64,000 nucleotides of DNA from Cryptomeria japonica. Its lineage: Eukaryota > Streptophyta > Pinopsida > Cupressales > Cupressaceae. The translations under genes and the position numbers were made by a program. Where the stretch lies: the NCBI RefSeq assembly GCF_030272615.1, contig NC_081412.1, positions 139,254,747 through 139,318,746 of the forward strand, written 5' to 3'. The first letter of the stretch is position 1, and the number at the start of each line of letters is the position of its first letter. Of the stretch, positions 24,970 through 35,928 are shown one piece after another. Under the pieces are notes generated by a model that searched no databases, was not told the origin of the DNA, and saw only the letters and a list, made by a program, of their open reading frames with translations.

Positions 24970-24981
24970 TTCTCCCCCTTT
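24970..24981 (-). other. Copia-type polypurine tract
   Basis: Minus strand AAAGGGGGAGAA directly before TGTTGGAATG, preceded by GCCATCAATGAC. C1 and C2 have the same block with one or two changes. Confidence 0.7.
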
Positions 24982-25312
24982 GTCATTGATGGCAACATGC
25001 AAAAAAAGGTGTTACCAAAAAATTATCTCCAAAAACTGCAAATAATATCTCCTTATATCTCCCAAAAACTGTCAAAACCTATCTCCTTATGTCTCCCCTT
25101 TGACATCAAGGACAAAGGGCATTTTTACCAAGAAACAAAATTGCATAACCTACTCCTCCTAAGAAAAATACAAAAATGACTTTTACACAAACAAAAATTT
25201 ACATACTTCTGCAGTCAAGAAGATTTTTAACCAAATGTGGAGCCTTTCATTTTCTACAGGTAGGATTTCCAAGCATCCTTGTTTCCATCCCAAGCCTGGA
25301 CAATGCCATTAA

Positions 25313-25324
25313 GCTCTGATACCA
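25313..25324 (-). other. Copia-type primer-binding site
   Basis: Minus strand TGGTATCAGAGC, complementary to the initiator methionine tRNA 3' end, two bases after an AACA LTR end. Confidence 0.75.
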
Positions 25325-25327
25325 CTT

Positions 25328-26340
25328 GTTGGAAACACGGTTACTTTGATATATGTTAATTTTATTAGATTAAACACCAAATATTAATTATAATCATTTA
25401 AATTTAGATCTTCATTTTTGAAACCTCAAATACACAAAAATTTTGCATACAATGTCTTGTTTTTTTTAAAATTCTGCCCCTAAAAGAATTGAAATGTTTA
25501 AAAAGTAGTGAATAATGAAATATTTATCTTTTTATGTACTAATGAGACTAATTTTTTTCATAAATCATCATAAAAGGCTTGATATCTATTATTAATGGAT
25601 GTCCATTTTGGTTTGGTGTTTTCAAACCAAATTCAAATTTTGTCTAAGGCAGCAAAAAGTCAAAGCAGAATTTGGCCTGTTTGACAAAGTAAAAAACTTT
25701 TTTTTACCCATTGCCGCTTTTTGGAACCCCATGATTATGTACTCACCCACAAAGAGAACTAAACTTTGAAGAAGCATAAAACCCTAGACATTGTAGCTTA
25801 GTCACTTACTCTAACACTTTTCTAACAAAATTTCAAGGGGATATTCAAAGTGACATCTTGATCCTAAATTTGTTTTTGATATCTTCATCAGACATCTTTA
25901 GGACTGGGTTGCCTTTAACATAGTCCAACACTTCTAGAGCCAAATTGTAGGTCCATAGGTTCCTTTCTAATCCCTATTTCCATATTTGTACTCATATATA
26001 TCTAATTTGTACATTACTGATTATGTTGAATACTGGCAATTTTTGTATCCATATCCCTAGTTTTTGCTAATCATTCTATCTCATTCAATTGCATCTACAT
26101 CTCAACAATGGAAACAACCAACCATTGTCCCAAGCTCTTCCAAGGGTTTGTATTTAGACCTATTGGTTGCTTCCTTAATGTAATGTTGATGTGAATGCGT
26201 TTGATTCCTAGTTTGCATTTTTAGACTAGTGAAATCCCATTCCTCACACATTACAATATCAAACATATTAAAGTATCATCCTTGGTGTACATAATGTCAC
26301 ATTAAATACCTACAACAATATATCACCTTCATCATAAGAT
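25328..26340. other. Unassigned AT-rich stretch
   Basis: If the remnant to the left is a Copia element, its 5' LTR should lie here, but no matching second copy was found. There are no coding frames with recognisable motifs. Confidence 0.35.
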
Positions 26341-26640
26341 TCAAGCTAGGTTTTTTTGCATGAGGTAATCATTCATCATTTTATTTCATTCATTTTTCTC
26401 TACCCCTAAGGGTAAGCACTCTTATCACTACTATGGAGGTGGGAACACCAACATGAGGTTTGACTTAGGAAACTACCTATAGAACACAACCATTTTCCCC
26501 TCTTTTTTCATGTATACAAGTAAATATTTGAAGATTGAAATTGGGACAACAATACGATGAAACTAAACAAATAATGATAAAAAAATCTCAAACTTCAAAT
26601 AAATAAAAACCACAAGACCAAGGTCTCCAATACCCCTATT
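26341..26640 (-). repeat. Unknown repeat, inverted copy at 63,580-64,000
   Basis: On the minus strand, TTTCCTAAGTCAAACCTCAT followed by GTTGGTGTTC (about 26,480-26,440) matches the plus strand at 63,837-63,866, and weaker similarity continues on both sides. The two copies therefore face each other across O1 and the satellite region. The family is unknown; an old LTR is likely. Confidence 0.5.
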
Positions 26641-26653
26641 CTTCTAATTTTGA

Positions 26654-26872
26654 CTAAAATCTGTATAGTGGCACTATTCCTATCTCATGTGAAGGAAATT
26701 GTTTTGGTAAATTAGGAGGCAATGAAGGAAGGGGTGGATGTAAAGGAGAAGTATGGAATCCTACACCCTTTATATAATAATAGGGTGTGAGATCTACCGG
26801 GACCTTAATTCCTTGATCCACATATCCTTGTTTAGAGAGTATGTTAAAACCAACATTATAATGTATATTCAA
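26654..26872 (-). pseudogene. Possible G-patch fragment of a retroelement polyprotein
   Basis: A 72-codon frame with HYNVGFNILSKQGYVDQGI near its start and IKGVGFH about 20 residues later. This matches the pattern of the G-patch-like segment in O1 (YGKGLLIMQRMGYDGQ then IGLGF), which lies between protease and polymerase. Only the fragment remains. Weak but suggestive. Confidence 0.35.
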
Positions 26873-26883
26873 CTATAATGGGG

Positions 26884-26931
26884 GGTAAGTGCACAAAGAT
26901 GGTGGTCAAAAAAGGAGGTATAAGTGGACAC
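26884..26931. repeat. Inverted repeat arm (partner at 56,745-56,791)
   Basis: GGTAAGTGCACAAAGATGGT then GGTCAAAAAAG, a 9-base insertion and AGTGGACAC. The reverse complement of 56,745-56,791 has the same sequence with three or four changes and no insertion. Confidence 0.65.
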
Positions 26932-27827
26932 TTTTTTTATGAAATCAGGTGAACCTTAACTTGGAGGCAAAATTTGGAAGTCATCCACTCAAGATATAAA
27001 GATAATCAAAGAACAAATATTGTAGTACTCTGAATCTAGTTTCCAAACTACTAAACTTTTTCAAAATTGGATAAGATTAAGGGAGTCAAATCCTTCGCGC
27101 ATGAAAAACAAACCCTATTTTTTCAGAAAAACATAACATAGTGTTTGACGTGCGCATCAAAAAAGTTATATTTAGATTTATTAGTTTGACAAATCTTTTG
27201 GCAGAAAGATAGTTAAGAGTGAGCACTAGAAGATGTGTATTTTTTTGTTGAGTATTTTTTTTTTTTTTATGATTTTTCCGATCGAGCACATCCTGAAAAT
27301 TAGGTACATGTTCGTGCACGAAGCATAAGTTGCAATAAAAAAATCGAAAATGCAAATTTAAAAAAAAAAATTGTAAAGAATCAAGTTCACTACAATAATA
27401 TATAATTTTTTAAAAATTTAGATAATTATATCAAAAGTTATTAAAAAAATGGTGCAAGTATGTCTGTGAGATCTATGGAGACACTGGTAAAAGAAATTCA
27501 ATAATAATATGTTATTGTTGTTCAAATTTTAAAAAAATTTATATGGTTAGAAAGCTCAGAAGATGGGTGAAAATATGGTGGAAATTTTAGAAATACCCAC
27601 TTGATGATGTGTAAACCTGATGATGACAAATTCGAGAAACCAAGTTGACAAAATAAAACATGCCAAAAAGGAGGGAAATGGAGGGAAATCAAACTTCCAA
27701 ACCGTAGCTTTGTCATCCAAGCCTATTTCTAAGCCTAAATAGACAAAAGCACGTACGCACTATTTTTACTATAAATAGCGCGTACGAGCTAAGTTTTTTT
27801 AAATTTTGGGAGTGTGTATAATATGCT

Positions 27828-27925
27828 ATTGTATATATATATATGTATATACACATATTATATATATATATATATAATATGTGTATATACATATAATATG
27901 TAATATATATATAATTAAAAAATAA
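27828..27925. repeat. AT-rich microsatellite, target region of O1
   Basis: Runs of TATA/ATAC with near-palindromic segments. Similar AT/GT sequence continues on the right side of O1 (53,380-53,440), so O1 probably inserted into a single microsatellite tract. Confidence 0.7.
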
Positions 27926-27954
27926 AAAATATATAATATTTTTATATATGTGTG

Positions 27955-29327
27955 TGTAGTCACATAAATATGTCCACTTAATTAAATGAATATTTAGTAT
28001 TTATTTGATTATTTGACCATCAATCAATAATTAATTAAATTAATATATTTAATTAATTCATCTTAACCCTCTTCTCCTATTAATTAAATAAATTATTCAA
28101 TTTATTTGATTTAATTCACTTAACAAATTTAGACCATTAATTAAATAAATAAATCATATTTATTTAATTAAATCTTCTCTCACATTTAAATGAATTAATA
28201 TTTATTTAAATTCCCCCAAAATCCCACCTCTCACATTTATTTAAATCACCTTTATCCTCCACCCACTTGTATTTTCCTACAAATGCAAGTTGCACAACTA
28301 TTTTAAATAAATTATTTATTTAAAATCCTATTTATCCTCACCCACTTGAAACCTTTAATGGTTTCCCTTAAAGTCATCAAACTTAATGGCTTCCTTCTAG
28401 AGTCTTCTCAAGTCTTTAATGGTTTCCCTTAAAGTCTTCAAACCCAATGGCTTCCTTCTAGAGTCTTCTCAAGCCTTTAATGGTTTCCCTCAAAGTCTTC
28501 AAGCATTTAATGCTTTATCTTCCTTTTTCTCATGTAAATAAATTAAGATTTATTTAAATAAAATCCAAAATTCACATTCACATTTAAATAAATTGATATT
28601 TATTTAAATATCTTTCCAAAATGCAAATTACACCATTTAATTGAAATAAATGATTTTATATCAATTGAAAATCCCAAAATTCCTCCCACTTGCATTCTCC
28701 TACAAATTTCACTTGTATGCCTAAATCCCTTCTAGATTCTTCTAACTCCTTCTAATTAGCCTAATCCTATCCTAATCATTGTCACATTCCTAAATAAAAG
28801 GAAGTCACTTCTCAAAAACCTCCAAAGTCTTCAATAACCATTTAAGGCTTTAATTCTTCAAACGGTTAACCTCTAAAGTCTTCCAAACCATTAAAGGCTC
28901 TTACATAACCATTTATGGTTAACTCACATTTTACCTTTGGTTAGAGACTTTCCTCTAACTTAACCATCCTTTTGACTCATGGGTCTCTTCAAATAATTTA
29001 TTTATTTGACTAAGGTAACAATTTAACCCTTGCACATTCATTTATCCCTTGGATAAAAGGAATATCCATTAACCTAATCCTAACCCAACCCCCTAGGGTA
29101 ACCATCATGTCCCCTCAAGCATTCAATGCTCCTTATCTCTCCTCTCAAGCCTCCTCATGGTGACACTTGTCAACATGGGATTGGGTTGAAAGTCTCACAT
29201 GGATTGAATATCTTTCAATCCTAACCCTTGTTAAGATTGCTCAATCTTAACCCTTCATTTCCCCATTTCTTCTATAAATAAAACCCTTCTCCTCAAGCAA
29301 AGAAAGGAAGCTTTAGAGTATTGTTGT
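27955..29327 (+). repeat. O1 5' LTR, left part (split by I1)
   Basis: Matches 51,626-53,010 with about 3-5% differences. A TATA box, TCTATAAATA, lies at 29,271-29,280, shortly before the I1 insertion. The LTR is built largely of TTAATTAAATAAA-type sequence and a duplicated CTTTAATGGTTTCCCT(T/C)AAAGTC block. Confidence 0.9.
29323..29327. other. Target duplication GTTGT, left copy, of I1
   Basis: GTTGT stands immediately before the TGTAGCG start of I1 and again at 37,135-37,139 immediately after its end. The uninterrupted O1 3' LTR has a single GTTGT at the matching place near 53,005. Confidence 0.9.
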
Positions 29328-30577
29328 TGTAGCGTCCTAAAATTGCGACACTTGCAATTTCGACTGCATTTCGGTCTTCACGATGGCGACGCAACACGCA
29401 ACCTGAATGGAGACCCTGAAACTTGCTCACGACACTGAAAACTGCATTTTTCAAGCACCCTGGCCTGAACCTCCTTGCACCCTGTTGTCCCAGGAGGTGG
29501 GACCAGAGCGCCCAGCGATCTGGTCCTTCGGGACCAGGGCGCCCAGCGCCCTAGTCCCTGGGTCCTATTTTGGGCCCGGTCTCCTAAGGGGTCTCGGGTC
29601 TTTTTTGTTTGCAAATTGGAAATTAACTTTCCTGGTCGGCCTAAGGTCGGGAAAATCAGTCTATCAGCCCTAAATGACAAGTATATAAACTACATTTTCC
29701 TCTTTCATTCGACATGATGGAAAAGGGCGTGGAAATTATACTCAAGCATTCAAGCATTCAAGCATTCATTCAAGCAATTGATCATTTCAAGTCTCCATTC
29801 AAGGCTAAGTGTTGCATTCAAGACAAGGATTCAACCATTGAAGAGGAGATCATATACTACATGTTACATACAACATACAACATACAACATACAACATACA
29901 ACATACAACATCTAAACCTTCGCACATAAGGATACCAACATCCTTAGAACAAGGTATTAGTACTTGTTTTACAGTCATTTACATTTACAGCTCTTGCTCA
30001 TTTCTTGGTTAATTCCAAAACCGGGGTTTGACCTAAAGGCAAACCCCTAATCCCTAACCCCCCAATCGTCTTCGCTTTTCTGTGTGTAGGTTGCAGGTAC
30101 GCGGCTGAAATTGAAGATCTGGAATCCTTGTGCAGAGACGAACAGATCCCCCTTTGTTTCGCGGATTTTTCGGAGGACCGTGGCGCCGGGTGCCATCGTC
30201 TCGACGACTTTTGCTCAAATTTGCAGGACAGCGCCGTATCGACATTTTACTGCTAATTCCAGGTCCGCAGCTTCATACTGTATTCCTATCTCAGTTTATA
30301 AGCGAATCTTTATCACTTTCTATGCATGCTTAGCTTAATTCTCCTATCAATATTCTTTACAAAAGAGGGTAGCCTTGTTGTCTTAACCCTTGAAACACAT
30401 TTAGCATCCAATCTTGCATTGCGTGGGATTGGATCTTGTGGGTTTCAACCCCTCTTTTGAATGTAAAGTCTCTCCCCTAAGTGAAAACCATCGAATCCTA
30501 GCGAACCTCCCTTCTCTCTCCTCGGAGTTGGAAGAGGGGAGAACAACTAGGGTTCGATCGCAATTTTCCGCTTTACA
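29328..30577 (+). repeat. I1 5' LTR (1,250 bp)
   Basis: Starts TGTAGCGTCC and ends CCGCTTTACA. It carries a GC-rich palindromic block at 29,500-29,566, a TATA box GTATATAAAC at 29,681-29,690, CAAGCATT repeats near 29,750, ACATACA repeats near 29,865-29,910, and another GC-rich palindrome at 30,174-30,204. Confidence 0.92.
29500..29566 (+). repeat. GC-rich tandem palindrome in I1 LTR
   Basis: Two adjacent units of about 30 bases, each of the form GGACCAGRGCGCCCAGCG followed by a CTGGTCC-like arm. Each arm can fold back on itself. The 3' LTR has the corresponding block at 36,100-36,167 with several differences, so it changes faster than the rest of the LTR. The block contrasts with the AT-rich surroundings. 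Confidence 0.75.
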
Positions 30578-30580
30578 TTT

Positions 30581-30597
30581 TGGTGAACCCGACGTGA
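30581..30597 (+). other. I1 primer-binding site
   Basis: TGGTGAACCCGACGTGA follows the LTR end by three T residues. O1 has the same 17 bases at 37,511-37,527. The complement ends in ACCA as a tRNA should; the tRNA identity is not assigned. Confidence 0.8.
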
Positions 30598-30936
30598 ACA
30601 TCCTTTCTGATTTTTCATGCTTAGATCTGAAAAATTGATTACATTTCCATGTTTGATCTTTTGTAAAATTTTAGAGGTGATTGCATTAAAACCCTAAATT
30701 TTCTTTTTAGTAATTGAACTTGTGAAATGTCTAAATGTTAATGCTTGTTTCAGATCTGCCCTTCTATTACAAATTATCAATTCATATCTATGCTTTAATT
30801 CTGAAAATTAAGTGGTTAAGTGTCAAAACCCTAATTTTTTAAACCCTCTTGATTCAACCTTTGTCCGACAATTTCACTGATCAAAACATCTCCAAATCAG
30901 CTGTAACTTTGGATTCCGCAATAAAATCACAACATC

Positions 30937-31700
30937 TTTCATCCCTGAAAATTTGGAAAAAAGTTGCGAGAACCGTGGCGCCGAGCGCCATCGTCCCCGA
31001 CATTTTTTCCGAAATTTCGGGAGCGAGATCTTACTGTATTTTCTTGCTAAAATCCAGAATTTTGGCTGATTTTATCAATTCTAACACCTTCAAAATTACA
31101 GTCAAAGTTGGTCTTGTGATTGCTTGGATTAAGGCTTCTAAACATTCAAAAATCATTGAAATTGAAATTTTGTGTCAAAATTGTGTTCTTACTGTCCTAA
31201 ATCTGAAAAGTGTGTTATCATTCATTAAAAATTTCAGTGCTTTATTCAAATTCTTGCAATTTGTGACTTTTGAAATTAAGTGCTTAATTACAACAACTTT
31301 GATTTCCGCTTTCAAAATTGAATTTTGCGTGAAATTGAGTCAATTTTTAAATTCCAAAATTTGCATTGCTCTTGACATTCCCTCTAAAATCATAACATTC
31401 AAAATTTCAGATTTCCTCTCTTTTTCAAAATTCAAATTTTGCATTTTTCGACAATCCTGGTAGGGTTCAATTTTGAGATTGCAACTTTAATTTGGCCTAT
31501 CTACAGATCGTAAAATCACTCAATTTTTTCAGATTAGCTTTAAAATCATCATACCTTTCATCCCTGCAAATTTCGAAAAAAGTTGCAAGGACCGTGTTGC
31601 ACTCCGGGTGCCACGGTCCCGGACATTTTTTCCGAAATTTCGGGAGATTGTTATGATTGCATTTAATAGCTTAAATCCAGAAGATTGGCTGATTTTACTG
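30937..31700 (+). repeat. About 140-bp direct repeat in I1 leader
   Basis: 30,937-31,075 and 31,558-31,699 are diverged copies sharing TTCATCCCTG, a GGACCGTG...GCGCC-type palindrome, GACATTTTTTCCGAAATTTC and TTGGCTGATTTTA. The LTR has a third, shorter relative at 30,174-30,260. In the second leader copy the palindrome core is altered. Confidence 0.7.
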
Positions 31701-31836
31701 AAAATTGCTACCTCTAAATTCAAAATCTTCTCTCTCTTTCTAGTGCATGAGTTTTACAACAATAAGCCCTACTTACACTATTCCCATTAGATGAAGCCGT
31801 AGAATTAAGTCTTTCCAAGGTTTAACTACTGAGGAG

Positions 31837-34800
31837 ATGGAACCTAATTTGAATAGCCTTTTTAACGAGGACATGGGTAATTCCTCTAATCCTCCTAATG
31901 ATGAAGAAGCTCTCCATGAGGTTTCTGAAGAACAACTTTCGAAATTGGATAACCAATTTGACGATTTTCGATAATGGATGTCTCAAGAATACCCTGATAG
32001 TCAAGCTCTTCCTTTAATTGAGGGTCTAAAACGTATGCTTCAAAGTGATAAGAATGGAATTGATATTTTGCATGGTATTTCACACATCGTGGATTCGAAT
32101 GTGATGCTTATGAAGAGTTGTGCTGAAAATTTGGGTTATACACAACCTCCTACTCAAGTCAATCATTCTATTCCTTTGATGACTTCTATTGCTAGTATAC
32201 CTACTTTTACATCAAACATAATGACTACTTCAATACAAGACATTCCTCCTATGATCACTAGTCATGGGGGCAATCCCTCTTCTTCAATTAACCCTCTTCC
32301 TTCATTCAATCCGACTTCTTCATTCATTCCTTCAATGAGTGTTCCTATTGCATCTTCACAAATGAACATGACGCAAGGGGGCAATTCATTTAACCATTCC
32401 ATCCCTCCTTGTAGTATTCCTCCTGTCCAATCATCTCCTATGACTAATTATCATAGAGTCCCACCACCTTACTCTTTACCTTCTTTCAATAACATAACAC
32501 CTCCATCTCAATCTAACACATCCAATATGAATTCTTCGACTGAAGCGACCATTAACAATCTAGCACAAACTGTCTCTTCTTTACAGCAACAAATTGCCTC
32601 TATGAATCAATCTAAGTTTAGTGTGCCCACATTTGATGTTGCGAGCCCACTTTCTCTTGACATTGTTCGAGCTATCCCTCCTAAACATGTTGAAATCCCG
32701 CATTTGGAACTTTATAATGGTAAAGGAGATCCTCTAACACATGTTAAGACTTTTCAAACAATATGTACTGATTTTGCTTATGACCAAAGGTTGCTTGCAA
32801 AACTGTTTACTAGAACATTAAGAGACAAAGCCCTACAATGGTATTGCTCGTTGCCTTCCTATTCTATTACTTCTTTCAAACAACTTGCAAATGCTTTCAT
32901 TCAACAATTTCAAAACAATATAAGTCCTAAAGTTACTTTGATTGATTTAATGCATTGTAAACAAGGTGTTAAAGAAAAAGTGACTGATTTCATTGGTAGA
33001 TATAAGCATTTGTATGCTCAAATTTCTTTTCCAGTGCCTGACAATGATATTCAAAGAATCTTTATTTCTAATTTACAAAAAGATATTCGAGACAAACTTC
33101 TGTTTTCTGATTTTACTTCTTTCCAACAGTTGTGTGCCACTCTTCACAATTATCAACTGACTGTGAGTCAAATGGAACAATCACATCCTATGGCTCCGAG
33201 TGATAAGGGTGATAGCAGTCAACAACCATGTGGGAAGTTTAAACCGAACAAAGATTCCATCAAATTCAATGAAAACATCATCAACAACAATGTGAATGCA
33301 GCATCAGGTGTGCCTCCTATTTCTAAATTTTTCAAGAAAGAAAGAAAGTATACTCCTTTGAATGAATCATTGCATAGTATTATGAATAAGTTATTGGAAC
33401 AAAATGTGCTTACTCTTCCTCCTATAAGACAAATTGATCCTGCAAAGATTACTTCACCTTATTTTGATAACAAATCTTTTTGTCAATTTCACCGTCAGCC
33501 TGGGCATGATACTGAAAAATGTTTTTCTTTAAAGGGTAAAATTCAAGATTTGATTGATAATAATACTATTTATGTTTCTGGAGTGAATGATAAAGGCAAT
33601 ACATCTGTAGCTCCTCCTAATCAAAATCTTCAAATTTTCACTGATCCATTACCTTCTCATAACTCTAATGCGATTGAGACTAATGAATCCTCTTTTTCAT
33701 CTGATGGTCTTGTGTCTATGGCTCCGAATGTGATTAACTTTGTAGAGCAGCAAGAAATCCCTAAAGAACCTTCCATCACATTTGATTCCAGTGAAACCAT
33801 TAGGGCACCTGATGGTCCTTTATACATAGTTGCAAAAGTCAAGAATATACCTTGCCGTGGAGTACTTATTGATCCTTCGTGCACGGTTAATGTTATTACT
33901 AAAGAATTCCTTTTTACTTTGCAATTGAATCAAGTGATATATGACAAAATAGATGTGATTGTGAAACTATTTGATGCATTTTCTTCTCCTGCAATTGGTT
34001 CTATTACATTGCCTATTGAGGTCCATAACAAATCTCTTGATGTGAACTTTGCTATTATTCCATCTTTCGAACAATTTCATGTGAAGCTTGGCTATCCTTG
34101 GCTATCTTCCATGAAGGCTATTGCTTCTCCTATTCATAAGTGTTTGAAATTTCCCCATAATGGTGAAGTTGTTACTATCAATCATAGTCTCTTTAAACCA
34201 GCTGAAAGAACTTCTAGTGTTCCTATTGATTACTTTTGGCCTAAACAATTCCAATCTCTTCCTCCGCGAAGTGATCATCTTTTCAAATCTTATCAAAAGT
34301 GGAAAACAGATATGATCCTATCTTTAAGTGAACCTAGAACACCTAAACTTGACATTCCTATCATGCTTGAGAAGGAAGTTCTTCCTTTGAAAGATAAAAC
34401 TAATGTCTTTCCTCAAGAAGATTCCCAACCCATCCCTATGGATGTGACTATGTCTATATCTAATAAGCTTCCTAAAAGTAGACCTATCCCTCCTCGTCAT
34501 GATGGACTTGGTCTTCTTCCTAAACCAAATATTCCTCCTTTATATGGAGCAGTTCCTCCTCCTTCTTTTTATAGAGAGAAGAGACCTTCTTCTTCTCCTA
34601 TTATCCAGCCTAAGAGACCACAACCTAAACACCCAAGTGCTAAGGATGAGAACATTCCTCCTCCTCAATCTTCTCCACTTCCTACTAAGACTAGATGAAA
34701 TCGTTCTGCACACGAACGTCGACGAAAGCGTCGTCTTAGAGCTCAAACAGTTGCTTCTCAAACTTTGCAATCTCCAAAAACACCTTCAACAAGCATTATT

Positions 34801-35184
34801 CCATTTTCTCCTCAGCCGGACATTGAGCCTAAATCTCCTAAACATAAGATGCATGATGGTCTTGATCCTGTGCGAGTTAAAGATCCTATTTTTATAAATC
34901 TTGATGATGATATGGATGAAAATGTTATTCATGATGAAAATGTTACTCCTCTTGCTTCTGATAGTGAATATGAACTTGTTGATGTTGATAATCATTTATC
35001 TAATGAATTTTCTAAAGCACTTATCCTAGCTCCTAGACAAGAACACCGCGGCTTGGGACATAGCCCTTGTTTGGATCTTGTGATAGCTCCATCTGCTGTG
35101 TTGGATGTTCCTCCTCTAGCGTGTTCCCTGCCTTCCCGAAACATTGATCAGCAAGATCGGGGGGTAGATGACGTGCTAGACTAG
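31837..35184 (+). pseudogene. I1 gag plus protease-like frame, two stops
   Basis: A single frame from an ATG at 31,837 to a TAG at 35,184, interrupted by TAA at 31,972 and TGA at 34,696. The central 906 codons (from the ATG at 31,978) are open. N-terminal 210 residues: low complexity, Pro/Ser/Thr-rich. Residues about 242-395: retrotransposon gag core (LELYNGKGDPLTHVKTF, later ALQWYCSLP, RYKHLYAQI). Near 502: knuckle C-X2-H-X4-H-X4-C (CQFHRQPGHDTEKC) followed by KIQDLIDNN. Near 632: protease-like domain with LIDPSCTVNVIT in place of the catalytic D-S/T-G loop, later FHVKLGYPWL. The C-terminus is Pro-rich and basic, then acidic after the TGA. The product would form particles. Both stops can be explained by C-to-T changes. 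Loss of the glycine in the protease loop suggests the domain is inactive or structural. Confidence 0.85.
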
Positions 35185-35913
35185 TTACATTAGCATAGCA
35201 GATTCTCTCCTCCTCTCTTGTGTTACTTCTTCTATATGTTATTCTCATTCTTCTATTTGTTGTCCTTAGTGTTGTCTACTTGAGGACGATGCAAAGCATT
35301 GAGATCTCTTGATCTCTCTCATGTTGACTCAAAAGACACATGTGTTCCCTTCTTCTAGGTAACCTTCCTTGATTGGGGAATGAAGAACAATTATGCATAC
35401 ATACATATGATATATATACATGAATTATCATACAGCATACTGACCCCGAGGAAAGCGAAGTCACCTCGTGCTTTGTGTTTTGTGTCTATTATCCTTGGGT
35501 TTATCTCACACTTGGGGGCTAAATCCTTGCGATAACGTGCTCCTTTCCTTTCTCATTTCTTATGTGTATCACTACGTTAAAACAATCACCCCCGGTGAGG
35601 CATGTGCGATCGCTTTAACGTAGGGGGGCATACATCCTATTCATATCTTTCCAAGATACTTGAAAATTTCTTGGTAAATTTAGCCTTGCCTTGAAAATTT
35701 TTGATATCTTTCTTGCATGACTCATAGTGAGGGAACCTTACTACTGACAGTCATGGTTCTTCCTCGTGATCTTCCCTTTTACTTTGTCAATCGAAGTCGT
35801 AAGATCCTTAGTCCACTGGGGGCTTGGTGTATCTTGCCTCCTTGACGTGGTGAAAGTCTTTCAATATTGTTTCCTTGTACTTTACCAGAAGTATGAGCAT
35901 ACATACTCCTGCT
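35185..35913 (+). other. I1 non-coding tail
   Basis: No polymerase or integrase sequence lies between the gag stop and the PPT. Phrases such as CTCACACTTGGGGGCTAAAT and CACTGGGGGCTTGG resemble extra PPT-like G-runs. Confidence 0.6.
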
Positions 35914-35928
35914 AAAGTGGGGGCTAAA
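35914..35928 (+). other. I1 polypurine tract
   Basis: AAAGTGGGGGCTAAA directly before the 3' LTR start. Confidence 0.8.

Larger units (their letters stand above)
24096..25327 (-). mobile_element. Copia remnant: PPT and PBS signals with collapsed interior
   Basis: On the minus strand an LTR end (CCAACA, 25,327) is followed by the primer site TGGTATCAGAGC (25,324-25,313). Only 330 bases further on comes a PPT, AAAGGGGGAGAA (24,981-24,970), and then a TGTTGGAATG LTR start at 24,969. A CTAACA end followed by TGGTATCACC lies at 24,107-24,096, which would make the LTR about 863 bp with a second, degraded primer site behind it. The interior has no coding capacity. Either most of the interior was deleted, or two related copies recombined. 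The two supposed LTR ends are not alike, so the reading is tentative. Confidence 0.55.

Noticed and set aside
29060-29100. Telomere-like CCTAATCCTAACCC phrase
   Set aside because: It is a single short phrase inside the O1 LTR, repeated at the same place in the other LTR (near 52,755); it is not an array of the plant telomere unit.
29378-30338. Open frames of 63-100 codons on both strands in the I1 LTR, repeated at 35,924-36,895
   Set aside because: They arise from the GC-rich LTR block with few stops, are present in both LTRs and have no domain.
34499-34897. 132-codon Leu-rich frame
   Set aside because: It overlaps the I1 gag/protease frame in another phase.
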